Position numbers and translations under genes: made by a program
Shown here: one piece after another, positions 17,437 through 26,335 of the stretch
Position numbering within the stretch: position 1 is the stretch's first letter
How the letters are laid out: every line of letters begins with the position of its first letter
Source: JBAYDV01 sp041672845
Lineage (GTDB): Bacteria; Bacteroidota; Bacteroidia; Bacteroidales; UBA932
Reading direction: 5' to 3'
Length of the DNA stretch: 64,000 nt
Assembly: GCA_041672845.1 (NCBI GenBank)
Contig: JBAYYV010000003.1
Location: 62,001 to 126,000 of the forward strand
Notes under the pieces: generated by a model
The model's database searches: none
The model's input: only the letters and a program-made list of their open reading frames with translations
Told to the model about the DNA's origin: nothing

Positions 17437-18216
17437 ATGAAAATCGTAAAGAATAATTTATTTAGAATAAGTGGATTTTTAATAGTCCTTACTATTAGCA
17501 CGATTTGTTTCGCTCAGCCATATTTAGCGACTAAAGTAGGAACTAAATTATGTTATGATGAAGTAATAGATTCTAAACAAAATGTAGTAGTAGAAGAGGT
17601 TCTTTCTTCTGAAAACAGGGATGGGAAAGTTTTTGTAGTAACTAATATGATTTCTGGGAAAGATACTATTAAAATGCGAAAAGAAATTCAGGGAAATGAT
17701 TATTTTTATAATCCAGTCGAAGGTATTTATGAAACTATGATAGACAAAGGAGTGGAAGAAGCTATTAAAGATGCTAAAAAAGATGGTGAAGAATTTACTA
17801 CTGAACAGATAAATGAGTTACAAGATAAGCTTAGAGCTAAATTAAAAATATCTGGAAAATCAGCTTTATATCCTGAAAATATGAAAGTGGGAGATAAATT
17901 ACCAGAAAGTAAGATAAAACTTAAGATTCTTTTGTTTAGTATGAAATCTTATATTGAAGATAGAGAGGTAATTAAAGAAGAAGATGTAACTACATCTGCT
18001 GGTACATTCCATTGTATTTGTCTCAGTCAGAGGGAAATAATGAAAGCTCTCGGTAATAAATCTGATCAAGTAGTAGAATATTATTTAGCTAAGAATATAG
18101 GGATAGTTAAATCCATCGCAAGAGAGGATGGCAAAGTAGTAGGAACTACTACATTATCTTCTATTGATTGGGTGAAACCAGTTGAAAAAGTAATTTCCAA
18201 TACTCCCAATAAGTAA
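17437..18216 (+). CDS. Exported protein of unknown function, paralogue 1
   Basis: A 259-residue protein with a clear signal peptide (about 1-26, ending CFAQ) and a beta-rich mature part opening YLATKVGTKLCYDEV. A conserved-looking core reads ENMKVGDKLPESKIKLKIL and later TTSAGTFHCICLSQ. Exported proteins of this pattern (compare TapB-like or DUF3108-like proteins) are common in Bacteroidota but have no settled function, and I cannot assign one. The next gene encodes a relative with the same order of motifs, so the pair probably arose by duplication. The 220 bp before it is AT-rich with loose copies of AAAATCCATAA. Confidence 0.7.
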   Translation: MKIVKNNLFRISGFLIVLTISTICFAQPYLATKVGTKLCYDEVIDSKQNVVVEEVLSSENRDGKVFVVTNMISGKDTIKMRKEIQGNDYFYNPVEGIYETMIDKGVEEAIKDAKKDGEEFTTEQINELQDKLRAKLKISGKSALYPENMKVGDKLPESKIKLKILLFSMKSYIEDREVIKEEDVTTSAGTFHCICLSQREIMKALGNKSDQVVEYYLAKNIGIVKSIAREDGKVVGTTTLSSIDWVKPVEKVISNTPNK

Positions 18217-18253
18217 ATTAATAATTAATACTTAATAATATTTATTTCAAATA

Positions 18254-19135
18254 ATGTCTGAATTTTTTTTTGAGAAATATTTACCTTATATGCTTATAAA
18301 AGAATATATTAAAAAAATATTATGGCGCAGAACATCATGGTCGATAAGATTTGTTATGAGTTTATCGCTAGGATTTCTGTTATATAATTCCTTTTCTTTG
18401 GAAATTAATGCAGCAGAAGTAGCCGATCTGGCTAATCTGGCTAATCTGGAAATATTGATAGATGAACCACCGATTAATGAATTTATTTCAGTAGACAGTG
18501 TTGCATATTTTTGCAATAAAGAAGGATTTACTTTAGAGTATACTAGAAAGAAAGCAGATGGCAGCATTTATTGGTATGACTATTGGAGAATTTATAAAGT
18601 AGAGAAAAATGCTGTTACATATTCTATAGAAATTTTAAATAAGAATAAAAAGCCAAAAATTAAAGAAACTTCTCTATTGACTGCTGTTATTTCTCATAAA
18701 AGTGTAAATGATAATTATTCTGCTGGAGTTTATATAGATACTGGATCTTCTATGGCTGCTATTATGCAAGCATACACTTCTGATTATATTAAATTTACTA
18801 GTAAAGGAGAGAAAAGTTTATTACCCTCTGATATGCAGGTAGGGGATTCTTTGGTTCCAATTTATACTGAAGTATATGCGATGGGACTAACTATGAAAAT
18901 ATCTATTAATGATAGAATAGTTTTAAGAAGAGAAAGAATTCATACAGAAATAGGTGATTTTAATTGTATGGTCGTTAGAGAACATAAAATCGAAAAAGGT
19001 ATGGGTCGAAATAGAAAAACAATAGGATATACGTGGTATGCTAGAGGTTATGGTATGATACGCCATGACACATACAATATGAATAATGAAAGAATAACTA
19101 TGGAGTTGCTTAGTTCTGTAAAGAAAAATCTGTAG
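18254..19135 (+). CDS. Exported protein of unknown function, paralogue 2
   Basis: Up to 293 residues. The start is uncertain: the first ATG gives a long basic lead before a hydrophobic segment (VMSLSLGFLLYNSFSLEINA, about 31-50), and starts at about residue 13 or 34 would give a more normal signal peptide. The C-terminal half aligns with the upstream protein: LLPSDMQVGDSLVP, ISINDRIVLRRERIHTEIGD then FNCMVVREHK, and a final tyrosine-rich strand (YTWYARGYGMIRHDTY). A small in-frame triplication gives ADLANLANLE near residue 57. No function is recognised. Confidence 0.65.
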   Translation: MSEFFFEKYLPYMLIKEYIKKILWRRTSWSIRFVMSLSLGFLLYNSFSLEINAAEVADLANLANLEILIDEPPINEFISVDSVAYFCNKEGFTLEYTRKKADGSIYWYDYWRIYKVEKNAVTYSIEILNKNKKPKIKETSLLTAVISHKSVNDNYSAGVYIDTGSSMAAIMQAYTSDYIKFTSKGEKSLLPSDMQVGDSLVPIYTEVYAMGLTMKISINDRIVLRRERIHTEIGDFNCMVVREHKIEKGMGRNRKTIGYTWYARGYGMIRHDTYNMNNERITMELLSSVKKNL

Positions 19136-19143
19136 TCTTATTT

Positions 19144-19274
19144 TATATTATTTTAACTGATTATAAATCTTATAGTTGATAATTAGATTCTTTCGCGATT
19201 ATTAAATCTTATAGCTGATAATTAGATTCTTTCGCGATTATTAAATTCTTTATGTATTATAATGAATCTATTTA
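19144..19274 (+). repeat. Long direct repeat, left copy
   Basis: This stretch shares its first 50 or so bases and its last 20 or so almost exactly with 20268-20340. The left copy is longer because it holds two tandem 39-bp sub-units (GATAATTAGATTCTTTCGCG and so on, starting near 19178 and 19217). The pair flanks about 1 kb of repeat-rich, gene-poor DNA. Confidence 0.85.
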
Positions 19275-19439
19275 ATAGTCTGTGATATTATATTCATTCT
19301 GAAAATAGTAATTAGTTATTAATCTCTACTAGTGGAAATATATGAAATTTCTATATTAAGAATATTTATATCTGGTTCTATAATATGTACCCTTATTGTG
19401 AGGTTCTTTCAAAGACTTTTTAAGATTTTTATTATTTAA

Positions 19440-19690
19440 TAATCAAATTCCGTTTATCCATTTTATGGAAATGTCAATATGTTTCATACAAAGCCGATTT
19501 CGTTATTTCCTGGTTCTGAAGAGGCTGATTTTACAATAGGAAATGTCATTTTAGGTCATAGAAAGCACTTTTCGTTATTTACTAGTATGATTTCGGTGGT
19601 TTTTGGAATAGGAAATGTCGAAATCAGCCTCACAGAGATTATTTCGTTATTTCCTCACTATTCATATTGGATTGGAAGGAATAGGAAAGT
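19440..19690. repeat. Cluster of GGAAATGTC / GTTATTTCC inverted motifs
   Basis: The motif GATTTCGTTATTTCCT and its near complement AGGAAATGTCGAAATC occur several times in both orientations (near 19467, 19498, 19536, 19571, 19609 and 19641). The same motifs, with a shared AAAGCACTTT segment, appear again at 46666-46765. An open frame of 78 codons crosses this cluster but its repeated ISLFP peptides only reflect the DNA repeats. Confidence 0.75.
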
Positions 19691-19974
19691 ATTAGAAATT
19701 TTATTTGAGGAATAAAAGGCAACAGCAGTCGAAGGTTAGAATAAATAATTGTGGTCTTTTGTTGTTTTCTAATGTTTTAAATATAGATTTAAAAGATTCA
19801 GAGAACCCACGAAATCTTAAAGGAGAAATTTTTAAATTTCTTTCTAAAATTTAATTTTCACTGTGTAGCCAAGAGTAGGAGCGTAACATCTTAGTGATGT
19901 TTCTTAGTGATGTTTAAGATCTATAGAGGACATCCATGTAACCCTATTCGTTTGATGTGTGAAACACTTATTTT

Positions 19975-20111
19975 GAAACTGGTACATTGAAACTCGTATA
20001 TGGAACTGGTATATTGAAACTCGTACATTAAAACTAGTACGTTGAAACTGGTACATTGAAACTCGTATATGGAACTGGTACATTGAAACTCGTATATGGA
20101 ACTCGTACATT
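19975..20111 (+). repeat. Ten tandem 13/14-bp repeats
   Basis: Units of the type GAAACTSGTAYATT (14 bp) and GAACTGGTACATT (13 bp) follow each other without gaps. Pairs of 14+13 give a 27-bp higher-order period, equal to nine codons. Confidence 0.95.
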
Positions 20112-20253
20112 GAAAAAGTTATACTCGATATCAAAGAGAAAAAAACGAAAGCTATTCCGTAAACGAGCTGCGAGAAAACCAACAATAATATATTTGGAGA
20201 TAATATCAATATTATGCGCGTTACTGCTGCTTATAATTTTAAAAGAGCAATGA
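20038..20253 (+). other. Possible small membrane protein remnant
   Basis: One frame is open from 20038 to a TGA at 20251-20253, through the end of the 27-bp repeats. Its last 45 or so residues look protein-like: a very basic stretch (SKRKKRKLFRKRAARKP) followed by a hydrophobic helix (IIYLEIISILCALLLLIIL) and KEQ. A terminator-like hairpin sits exactly at the stop. There is no ATG; only TTG codons inside the repeats could start it. It may be a decayed gene or chance. Confidence 0.2.
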
Positions 20254-20264
20254 ATGCTCTTTGG
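20241..20264. terminator. Terminator-like hairpin
   Basis: AAAGAGCA (20242-20249) pairs with TGCTCTTT (20255-20262) around a 5-base loop, with an A-rich left side and short T-run. It precedes the cobalamin-controlled operon and could insulate it. Confidence 0.55.
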
Positions 20265-20267
20265 TTC

Positions 20268-20340
20268 TATATTATTTTAACTGATTATAAATCTTATAGT
20301 TGATAATTAGATTCTTTATGTATTATAATGAATCTATTTA
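20268..20340 (+). repeat. Long direct repeat, right copy
   Basis: A 73-bp copy matching both ends of 19144-19274 but without the two CGCG-containing 39-bp sub-units. It lies just before the promoter of the B12 operon. Confidence 0.85.
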
Positions 20341-20381
20341 TTTAATTAAATAGGTTTATTTTTTTATGTAAAAATAATACG

Positions 20382-20389
20382 ATATATTT
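20382..20389 (+). promoter_or_regulatory. Probable -7 element of the B12-uptake operon
   Basis: TATATTTG matches TAnnTTTG and lies about 20 bp before the riboswitch begins. A -33 TTTG is not clear in the T-rich run upstream. Confidence 0.6.
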
Positions 20390-20404
20390 GCGACGTTAAA
20401 TAAT

Positions 20405-20640
20405 TAAAGGTTTATCATGTACTTCATGTACTGATAATTAAAAGGGAAAGTTGTGAAATTCAGCTACAGTTCCCGCTGCTGTAAGTTCATCCTTAGTATT
20501 AATAAATTTAGTAATAAGGAAATCTCAGATTTCAAATAGCCACTGATGTAAATTGGGAAGGCACTGAGATAATGAATAAGTCAGAAGACCTACCTCTAAT
20601 AATAACTATTGTTTAATCCTACGGAGAATAGGGTTTGCAC
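20405..20640 (+). promoter_or_regulatory. Cobalamin riboswitch
   Basis: The conserved cobalamin-aptamer words occur in order: AAAGGGAA, GTGAAATTC, ACAGTTCCCGCTGCTGTAA, GCCACTG (20540-20546), GGGAAGGC and the closing AGTCAGAAGACCTACC (about 20579-20595). A further small hairpin, CCTA/TAGG at 20618-20632, follows and may be the regulatory hairpin that forms a loop-loop contact with the aptamer. It should lower expression of the downstream B12-uptake genes when cobalamin is plentiful. Confidence 0.95.
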
Positions 20641-20714
20641 TGATATTCTCATAAATACTCCATTTATATAAAGTTTATCTTTTGCTTACTTCTTTTCTTT
20701 AAAATTTTAATTTT

Positions 20715-21749
20715 ATGAAAAAGAATTTTTACTTATTTGCTATTTTTATGTTGTTTCTGACAGCCTTTGTCTTTACTTCTTGTAGTCAATACGACAGAGA
20801 TGTATCTGTTTCTGAAGAAGCATGGATAAGAATGCCAGATGAAAATTCATCTCCTTATGTAACTAAAGTATTTGATTATATAGCTGCACCTGGTCAGTTT
20901 ACAAACTGCCTGCCTACCTGTAAAAAGGGTGAACCTAAAGATTCTGTGATAGCGAGATGTGAAAAAGTACTTGTAGGTCCAGAAAATGGCGGACTTATCA
21001 CATTAGGAGGATTCGGTGGATATATAATAGTCGGTTTCGATCATACTATCCAGAATGTAGCTGGGAAGAGAGACTTTAGAGTTAAAGGTAATACTTTTTG
21101 GAATAATTCATCTAATAAAGATGCAGATAGTATGTCTGGGAGTAGCGAACCTGGTATTATAGAAGTTTCAAGTGATATAAATATGAATGGTGAACCAGAT
21201 GACACATGGTATGAAATAGCTGGTAGTGAATATAAGAAATCAGAATCAGTAAAAAATTACGAAATAACATTCTGTAAACCTGAAACAAGACCTGATGGTG
21301 CTGAAGTAAAAGATATCAAATGGAAGGAATATATCAAATGGATAGATAATCAAAAGAATACAGGATATAGACCTAAAAATGGTTGCAAGAAGCAACCTTG
21401 TTTTCCATTATGGGTTGAAAGAGATACAGTGACGTTTAAAGGACATCTTCTTCCTAAGAATGGTAAAAAGGAAAGTGCTGATAATTGGGTATTATCTTCA
21501 TTTGCTTATGGTTATGCAGATAATGCTCCTAATGATAATGATGTGTCAGCTATAGATATTGACTGGGCAGTAAAAGAAGATGGTACCAAGGCTAATTTAC
21601 ATGGAGTTGATTTTATACGTGTTTATAATGGTGAAAATCAAGAATGTGGTTGGTTAGGTGAAACCTCTACAGAAATATCAGGTTTTGTAGATCTACACTT
21701 AACTGAAGAAAATATAGAGACTGTAGAAGCTATAGATACTGAAAAATAA
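20715..21749 (+). CDS. Surface lipoprotein of the B12-uptake locus
   Basis: A 344-residue lipoprotein; the signal peptide ends in FTSC with the lipidated Cys at residue 23. The mature part has GLITLGGFGGYIIVGFDHTI, DFRVKGNTFWNNS, SEPGIIEVSSDINMNGEPDD and TWYEIAGSEYKKSE, a set seen in Bacteroidota cell-surface proteins encoded beside BtuB-type receptors. Its biochemical role is not established from sequence; help with cobalamin capture at the cell surface is likely from context. It is the first gene after the riboswitch and lies 66 bp before btuG. Confidence 0.8.
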   Translation: MKKNFYLFAIFMLFLTAFVFTSCSQYDRDVSVSEEAWIRMPDENSSPYVTKVFDYIAAPGQFTNCLPTCKKGEPKDSVIARCEKVLVGPENGGLITLGGFGGYIIVGFDHTIQNVAGKRDFRVKGNTFWNNSSNKDADSMSGSSEPGIIEVSSDINMNGEPDDTWYEIAGSEYKKSESVKNYEITFCKPETRPDGAEVKDIKWKEYIKWIDNQKNTGYRPKNGCKKQPCFPLWVERDTVTFKGHLLPKNGKKESADNWVLSSFAYGYADNAPNDNDVSAIDIDWAVKEDGTKANLHGVDFIRVYNGENQECGWLGETSTEISGFVDLHLTEENIETVEAIDTEK

Positions 21750-21815
21750 ATAATTTTTATATCCTAAAATCTAGCATTTATGAATTTAGGATTATTAATA
21801 ATATAGGGATCATAT

Positions 21816-23000
21816 ATGAAAATCAATCAATCAATAGTAAGGCTAATAAGCTTTTTAGTATTTGGTATTTTAGTGCTTTGGTCTTGTAGAAAAGAAGAAA
21901 TTATTATTCCTCCCACTTATACTCAAGTAACTAAAGGAGTATCGGTATCTCCTATCAAAGAATCTATTAAAGGATTCTATTTATTAAATGAAGGTAATAT
22001 GGGTAGTAATAAATGCACTCTGGATTATTTTGATTATGAAACTGGAAAATATGTGAAAAACATATATGCATATAGAAATCCTGGAGTAGTTAAGGAATTA
22101 GGTGATGTAGGTAATGATATACAGATATATGATAATAAAATCTTCTGTGTAATTAATTGTTCTAATTTTATAGAAGTGATGGATTCTAAGGCTAAACACA
22201 TCACACAGATTTCTATACCTAACTGTCGATATATAAGGTTTAAAAATGATTTTGCATACGTTTCTTCATATGCTGGACCTGTAGCTATAAATTCAAATGC
22301 TCGTAAGGGATATGTGTTTAAAATAGATTTGAACTCGTGGAAAGTAGAAGATAGCTGTGTAGTAGGTTATCAGCCTGAAGAATTAGAAATAATAGGTGAT
22401 AAGTTATATGTAGTTAATTCTGGTGGATATACATCTTTAAATTATGATAATACTGTATCAGTTATAGATTTAAAGACTTTTACCGAAACTAAAAAAATAG
22501 AAGTGGCCATTAATCTTCATGGGATAGAACAAGTGGGAAATGATAAATTATATATTTCTTCTAGAGGTGATTATAATACTGTTAGTTCACAAACATATAT
22601 AATAAATACCAAAGATGATACTGTTTCAGAATTCCCTGAATCACTTCCTAATACCAATATGTCTCATTTTAAGGATTCATTATATTTATATTCTAGTGAT
22701 TGGAGTTCTAAAACTAATAAGACCACTATTTCATATGCACTAGTAAATACTCAACAAGATTTAATACTAGCTAAAAATCTTATTAAAGATGGAACAGATG
22801 TAGATATAAAAATTCCTTATGGAATAGCTGTGAATCCTGAAACAAAAGACTTTTTTGTGACAGATGCAGGTAACTATGTCACACCAGGAACTCTTTACTG
22901 TTTCGATAAGGATGGAATTAAAAAATGGGAGGTTATTACCGGTGATATCCCTGCGCATATAGCATTTACCACTGTTCGATTAGAAGGTTTATTTAATTAA
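21816..23000 (+). CDS. btuG: BtuG-like surface B12-binding beta-propeller lipoprotein
   Basis: A 394-residue lipoprotein (LWSC, Cys24) with YncE-like propeller repeats: GFYLLNEGNMGSNKCTLDYF, GDVGNDIQIYDNKIFCVIN, GYQPEELEIIGDKLYVVNSG and IPYGIAVNPETKDFFVTDAG. In Bacteroides, BtuG proteins of this build bind cobalamin with extreme affinity and sit over the BtuB receptor on the cell surface. The position, directly between the riboswitch-proximal lipoprotein and btuB, matches that system. Length is close to known BtuG proteins. The assignment comes from fold and context; ligand residues were not checked. Confidence 0.85.
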   Translation: MKINQSIVRLISFLVFGILVLWSCRKEEIIIPPTYTQVTKGVSVSPIKESIKGFYLLNEGNMGSNKCTLDYFDYETGKYVKNIYAYRNPGVVKELGDVGNDIQIYDNKIFCVINCSNFIEVMDSKAKHITQISIPNCRYIRFKNDFAYVSSYAGPVAINSNARKGYVFKIDLNSWKVEDSCVVGYQPEELEIIGDKLYVVNSGGYTSLNYDNTVSVIDLKTFTETKKIEVAINLHGIEQVGNDKLYISSRGDYNTVSSQTYIINTKDDTVSEFPESLPNTNMSHFKDSLYLYSSDWSSKTNKTTISYALVNTQQDLILAKNLIKDGTDVDIKIPYGIAVNPETKDFFVTDAGNYVTPGTLYCFDKDGIKKWEVITGDIPAHIAFTTVRLEGLFN

Positions 23001-23043
23001 AAAAGTATTGATAAAGTATTAAAAAAGTATTAGAGCTGATTAT

Positions 23044-25101
23044 ATGAGTAAAAGGTTTTATATTATATTAGTTGTCGTTAGTTTGTTATTATGGACTGGC
23101 GTCAATACTTTTAGCTCTAAGATTTATGGACAAGATTCCATGGACTATATAGCTTTATCATTAGAAGATACTACTCTTATAAATTCTGCTACCATAACTG
23201 CAGAACGATTTATACCTAAGATTATCCCAGTACAAATTCTTACTGGAGAAGCCCTTCATAAATTAAGTGTACATTCAGTAGCAGATGCAGTGCGATATTT
23301 CTCGGGAGTTCAAATAAAAGATTATGGTGGAATAGGAGGTCTTAAGACAGTAAATATTAGAAGTTTAGGGACCCAGCATGTAGGAGTATTTTATGATGGT
23401 ATCGAATTAGGAAATGCTCAGAACGGTACTATAGATTTAGGAAAATTTTCATTAGATAACATGGAAGCCATCTCAGTGTATAATGGGCAGAAATCTTCAA
23501 TATTTCAATCTGCAAAAGATTATGCATCAGCAGGATCCATTTATATGCAAACCAGAATACCTCATTTTCAAGGTGGTGAAAAGAACAAATTTAAAATTAG
23601 TTTAAAAACAGGTTCTTTTGGAACTATTAATCCATCTTGGTTATGGGAATCTAAAATAAACAAACATATATCTTCTTCTTTAAGTACAGAATATCTATAC
23701 ACTAACGGTAGGTATAAATTTTCATATAAAAAGAGAAATGGATACGATACCACCGAGGTAAGAAAGAATGGTAATGTATCAGCTTTTAGAGCAGAAGCAG
23801 CACTCTTTGGTACCATCAAAACAGGAGGGTGGAGGTCTAAAATTTATTATTATAATTCAAAACGTGGATATCCAGGAGCATCTATTAGAGAAGAACCAGG
23901 AAAATTCAAACATCAAGATAGTCAATGGGATCAAAATTTCTTTATTCAAAGTAGTTTTAATAACACTTTTAATAAATGGTATAGCTTAAAAGTAAATGCT
24001 AAGTATGCATATGATTATTTGCATTATTTATCAGATCCTCGATTAGATGTGACGACTATGTATATTAATAATCATTATATACAACAAGAATTATATGCCT
24101 CTTTAGTTAATCAATTCACGATATCTCCTTGGTGGTCAGTAAACATGGCTACTGATTTTATGTATAATATATTAGATGCTGATATGTGTGACTTTGTATT
24201 TCCAGTTAGATATACAAGTTTAACAGCATTAGCTAATTCATTTAATTTCGGAAAACTAAAGTTTCAGACCTCTATTTTATATACTCATGTACATGAAGAA
24301 ACTAAAGTAATAGGAGCAGATGTAGCACCAGAAAAAAACAAATGGACTCCTACTGTTTTAGGATCATATAAACCATTAAATAATATAGATTTATCATTCA
24401 GAGCATTTTATAAAAAGATTTTCAGAATGCCTACTTTGAATGATTTATATTACACTTTCATCGGGAATATACAGTTGAATCCTGAATACACTGAACAATA
24501 TGACTTGGGTTTTGTATATGAAAAAGAGATGAATTCTTGGTATAAATACTTAAGAATACAGGTAGATGGATATTATAATCGTGTGAAAAATAAAATTATA
24601 GCTATGCCTACTTCGAATCAGTTTCGCTGGACTATGATGAATTTAGGATATGTGGAGATTAAAGGCTTAGATGTAGCTTGGCAGCAACGCTTTGAGTTCG
24701 ACCAAGTCGGAATAGATTTGAGGCTAAATTATACTTATCAGACAGCACAAGATTTGACAGATCCAAGTGATATGTATTATGGAGGACAAGCACCTTATAT
24801 CCCATGGCATAGTGGATCTATGATAATAAATGGAAATTGGAAAAATTGGGATATGAATTATAGCTTTATATATACAGGAGAAAGATATGAATCACAAGCA
24901 AATATTCCTGAGAACTATGCACAGCCCTGGTACACAAGTGATATTTCATTTTCCAGAGAAATAGAATTTTACCAAAATCGACAGACTACCCTAAGAGTAA
25001 GCTTAGAAATAAATAACATATTAAATCAGCAATACGAAGTAGTAAAATGTTACCCTATGCCAGGAATAAATTTTAGAATAGTTTTAGATTATATATTCTA
25101 G
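23044..25101 (+). CDS. btuB: TonB-dependent cobalamin receptor BtuB
   Basis: A 685-residue outer-membrane receptor: signal peptide (to about residue 30, ending YGQ), a TonB-box-like stretch (LINSATITAERF), a plug domain with VADAVRYFSGVQIKDYGGIG, TVNIRSLGTQHVGVFYDGI and GTIDLGKFSLDNMEAI, then a beta barrel with PTLNDLYYTFIGNIQLNPEY and a final strand ending in aromatic residues (FRIVLDYIF). It would carry B12 across the outer membrane using TonB energy. It lies 43 bp after btuG under the same riboswitch. Confidence 0.9.
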   Translation: MSKRFYIILVVVSLLLWTGVNTFSSKIYGQDSMDYIALSLEDTTLINSATITAERFIPKIIPVQILTGEALHKLSVHSVADAVRYFSGVQIKDYGGIGGLKTVNIRSLGTQHVGVFYDGIELGNAQNGTIDLGKFSLDNMEAISVYNGQKSSIFQSAKDYASAGSIYMQTRIPHFQGGEKNKFKISLKTGSFGTINPSWLWESKINKHISSSLSTEYLYTNGRYKFSYKKRNGYDTTEVRKNGNVSAFRAEAALFGTIKTGGWRSKIYYYNSKRGYPGASIREEPGKFKHQDSQWDQNFFIQSSFNNTFNKWYSLKVNAKYAYDYLHYLSDPRLDVTTMYINNHYIQQELYASLVNQFTISPWWSVNMATDFMYNILDADMCDFVFPVRYTSLTALANSFNFGKLKFQTSILYTHVHEETKVIGADVAPEKNKWTPTVLGSYKPLNNIDLSFRAFYKKIFRMPTLNDLYYTFIGNIQLNPEYTEQYDLGFVYEKEMNSWYKYLRIQVDGYYNRVKNKIIAMPTSNQFRWTMMNLGYVEIKGLDVAWQQRFEFDQVGIDLRLNYTYQTAQDLTDPSDMYYGGQAPYIPWHSGSMIINGNWKNWDMNYSFIYTGERYESQANIPENYAQPWYTSDISFSREIEFYQNRQTTLRVSLEINNILNQQYEVVKCYPMPGINFRIVLDYIF

Positions 25102-25192
25102 ATACCATATTTAAATCACTTGATTTCTATGATTTGATAACCACCATGTTTTTATAAAAACAATAAATATTAATAATTAAATATCCATTTAT

Positions 25193-26275
25193 ATGAAAAA
25201 ACAATTAACATTCTTTTTACATTTTTTATTAACCATAATCTTAATGTCTTTTTTTACATCTTGTTCGAAAGATGATGATATTAATTCCGAATTATATTTT
25301 GAAGGTAATATTTCTGAATTAAATGTCCCAGCGGCAGGTTATACTCAAACCATGAAAATATATTCAGATTCAGAATGGGAAATTTTAAATAGTAGTAGTT
25401 GGTTAACTATTACCCCAGAATCAGCTGCCAATAATCAAGAAATAACTATAATAGCTACTCCTAATTTAGAATTAGCTGATAGAAGTTCTAAGTTTAGTAT
25501 TTCTTTAGCCGATGGTTCTAAAACTTTAGAAATAACCGTAAAACAAGCTACAGGTGTAAAGGTAATCACTTTCGAAAGTGAAGAATATCAATCAGTTTTA
25601 GCGGGACCTACTTCTTATGGTGAAAATCTTTATTCTACATATGTGGCAGATGATACTTACATATTATATAATGGTGTAACAGATATTAATACAGGTATAG
25701 GTTTCGATATAAATTTATCTATTCCTTATGGAGGAACAGAACTTGCCAAGAATTTTTATAATGGTGGTTTCGCTATCTCACAATGGAATATTTTTACTAA
25801 AGATCCAGAATATATGAATCAGTGTAGTGTAATAAGTGGAGATGAAGGTGAAAAAAATGGTGGTTATAATAAATCAGCTACATTTGCTGTGGAATATGGT
25901 ATCGATACTATTACTACTGCTGAGCCTTTAATATTTGATCACTTGTATGTAAACAATTCTTCATATGCATATATATCTATGAAAGATGGTACTGATTTTA
26001 CAGCTGCTTTCTCAAAAGGTTCATGGTTTAAAGTAATTTTTACAGGATTAAAATTATCTAAAGGTGGCTATGAATCAATGGGAACAGTAGAATTCTTTCT
26101 TGCAAATTATAAAAGTGATGAAACAGTTCCAATAAAAGATTGGACTAAAGTAGATCTTTCTTCTTTAGGAAAAATAGATGGATTAGCTATCAGTTATGAT
26201 GGTTCAGATAAAGGAATGTTTGGAATAAATACTCCGTTATATGTATGTATAGATAACATTGCTATTATCCAATAA
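25193..26275 (+). CDS. BACON and DUF4465 surface lipoprotein
   Basis: A 360-residue lipoprotein (FTSC, Cys24, followed by the acidic SKDDD expected of surface-exported lipoproteins). Residues 35-120 resemble a BACON domain (VPAAGYTQTMKIYSDSEWEI, SSWLTITPESAANNQEITI). The rest resembles DUF4465 (FDHLYVNNSSYAYISMKDG, GSWFKVIFTGLKL, CIDNIAI). It is the last gene of the riboswitch-controlled run and ends at a strong terminator. It may be an extra B12-binding surface protein comparable to the BtuH class, but that link is inference from context. Confidence 0.8.
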   Translation: MKKQLTFFLHFLLTIILMSFFTSCSKDDDINSELYFEGNISELNVPAAGYTQTMKIYSDSEWEILNSSSWLTITPESAANNQEITIIATPNLELADRSSKFSISLADGSKTLEITVKQATGVKVITFESEEYQSVLAGPTSYGENLYSTYVADDTYILYNGVTDINTGIGFDINLSIPYGGTELAKNFYNGGFAISQWNIFTKDPEYMNQCSVISGDEGEKNGGYNKSATFAVEYGIDTITTAEPLIFDHLYVNNSSYAYISMKDGTDFTAAFSKGSWFKVIFTGLKLSKGGYESMGTVEFFLANYKSDETVPIKDWTKVDLSSLGKIDGLAISYDGSDKGMFGINTPLYVCIDNIAIIQ

Positions 26276-26292
26276 ATATTAGTTTATCATTT

Positions 26293-26330
26293 AAAAAAAG
26301 GGAATGCATTATTTGCAATTCCCTTTTTTA
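26293..26330. terminator. Bidirectional intrinsic terminator
   Basis: GGGAAT with GCA (26300-26308) pairs with TGC and ATTCCC (26314-26323, one bulged A), flanked by A7 on the left and T6 on the right. It ends the B12 operon and the convergent minus-strand gene. Confidence 0.85.
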
Positions 26331-26335
26331 ATATA

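Noticed and set aside
19479..19715. A 78-codon open frame starting MFHTKPISLFPGSE
   Set aside because: It lies entirely in the GGAAAT/ATTTCC repeat cluster, its ISLFP peptides mirror the DNA repeats, and it has no recognisable domain or promoter.
19904..20209. A 101-codon minus-strand frame with repeated MYQFHIRVS peptides
   Set aside because: The peptide repeats are only the antisense reading of the 13/14-bp DNA array, with no support as a gene.
19136..20380. Search for tRNA, other structured RNA or transposase remnant in the largest gene gap
   Set aside because: No T-loop GTTCRANNC with matching acceptor stem and no transposase-like peptide was found; only repeats and a hairpin are supported.
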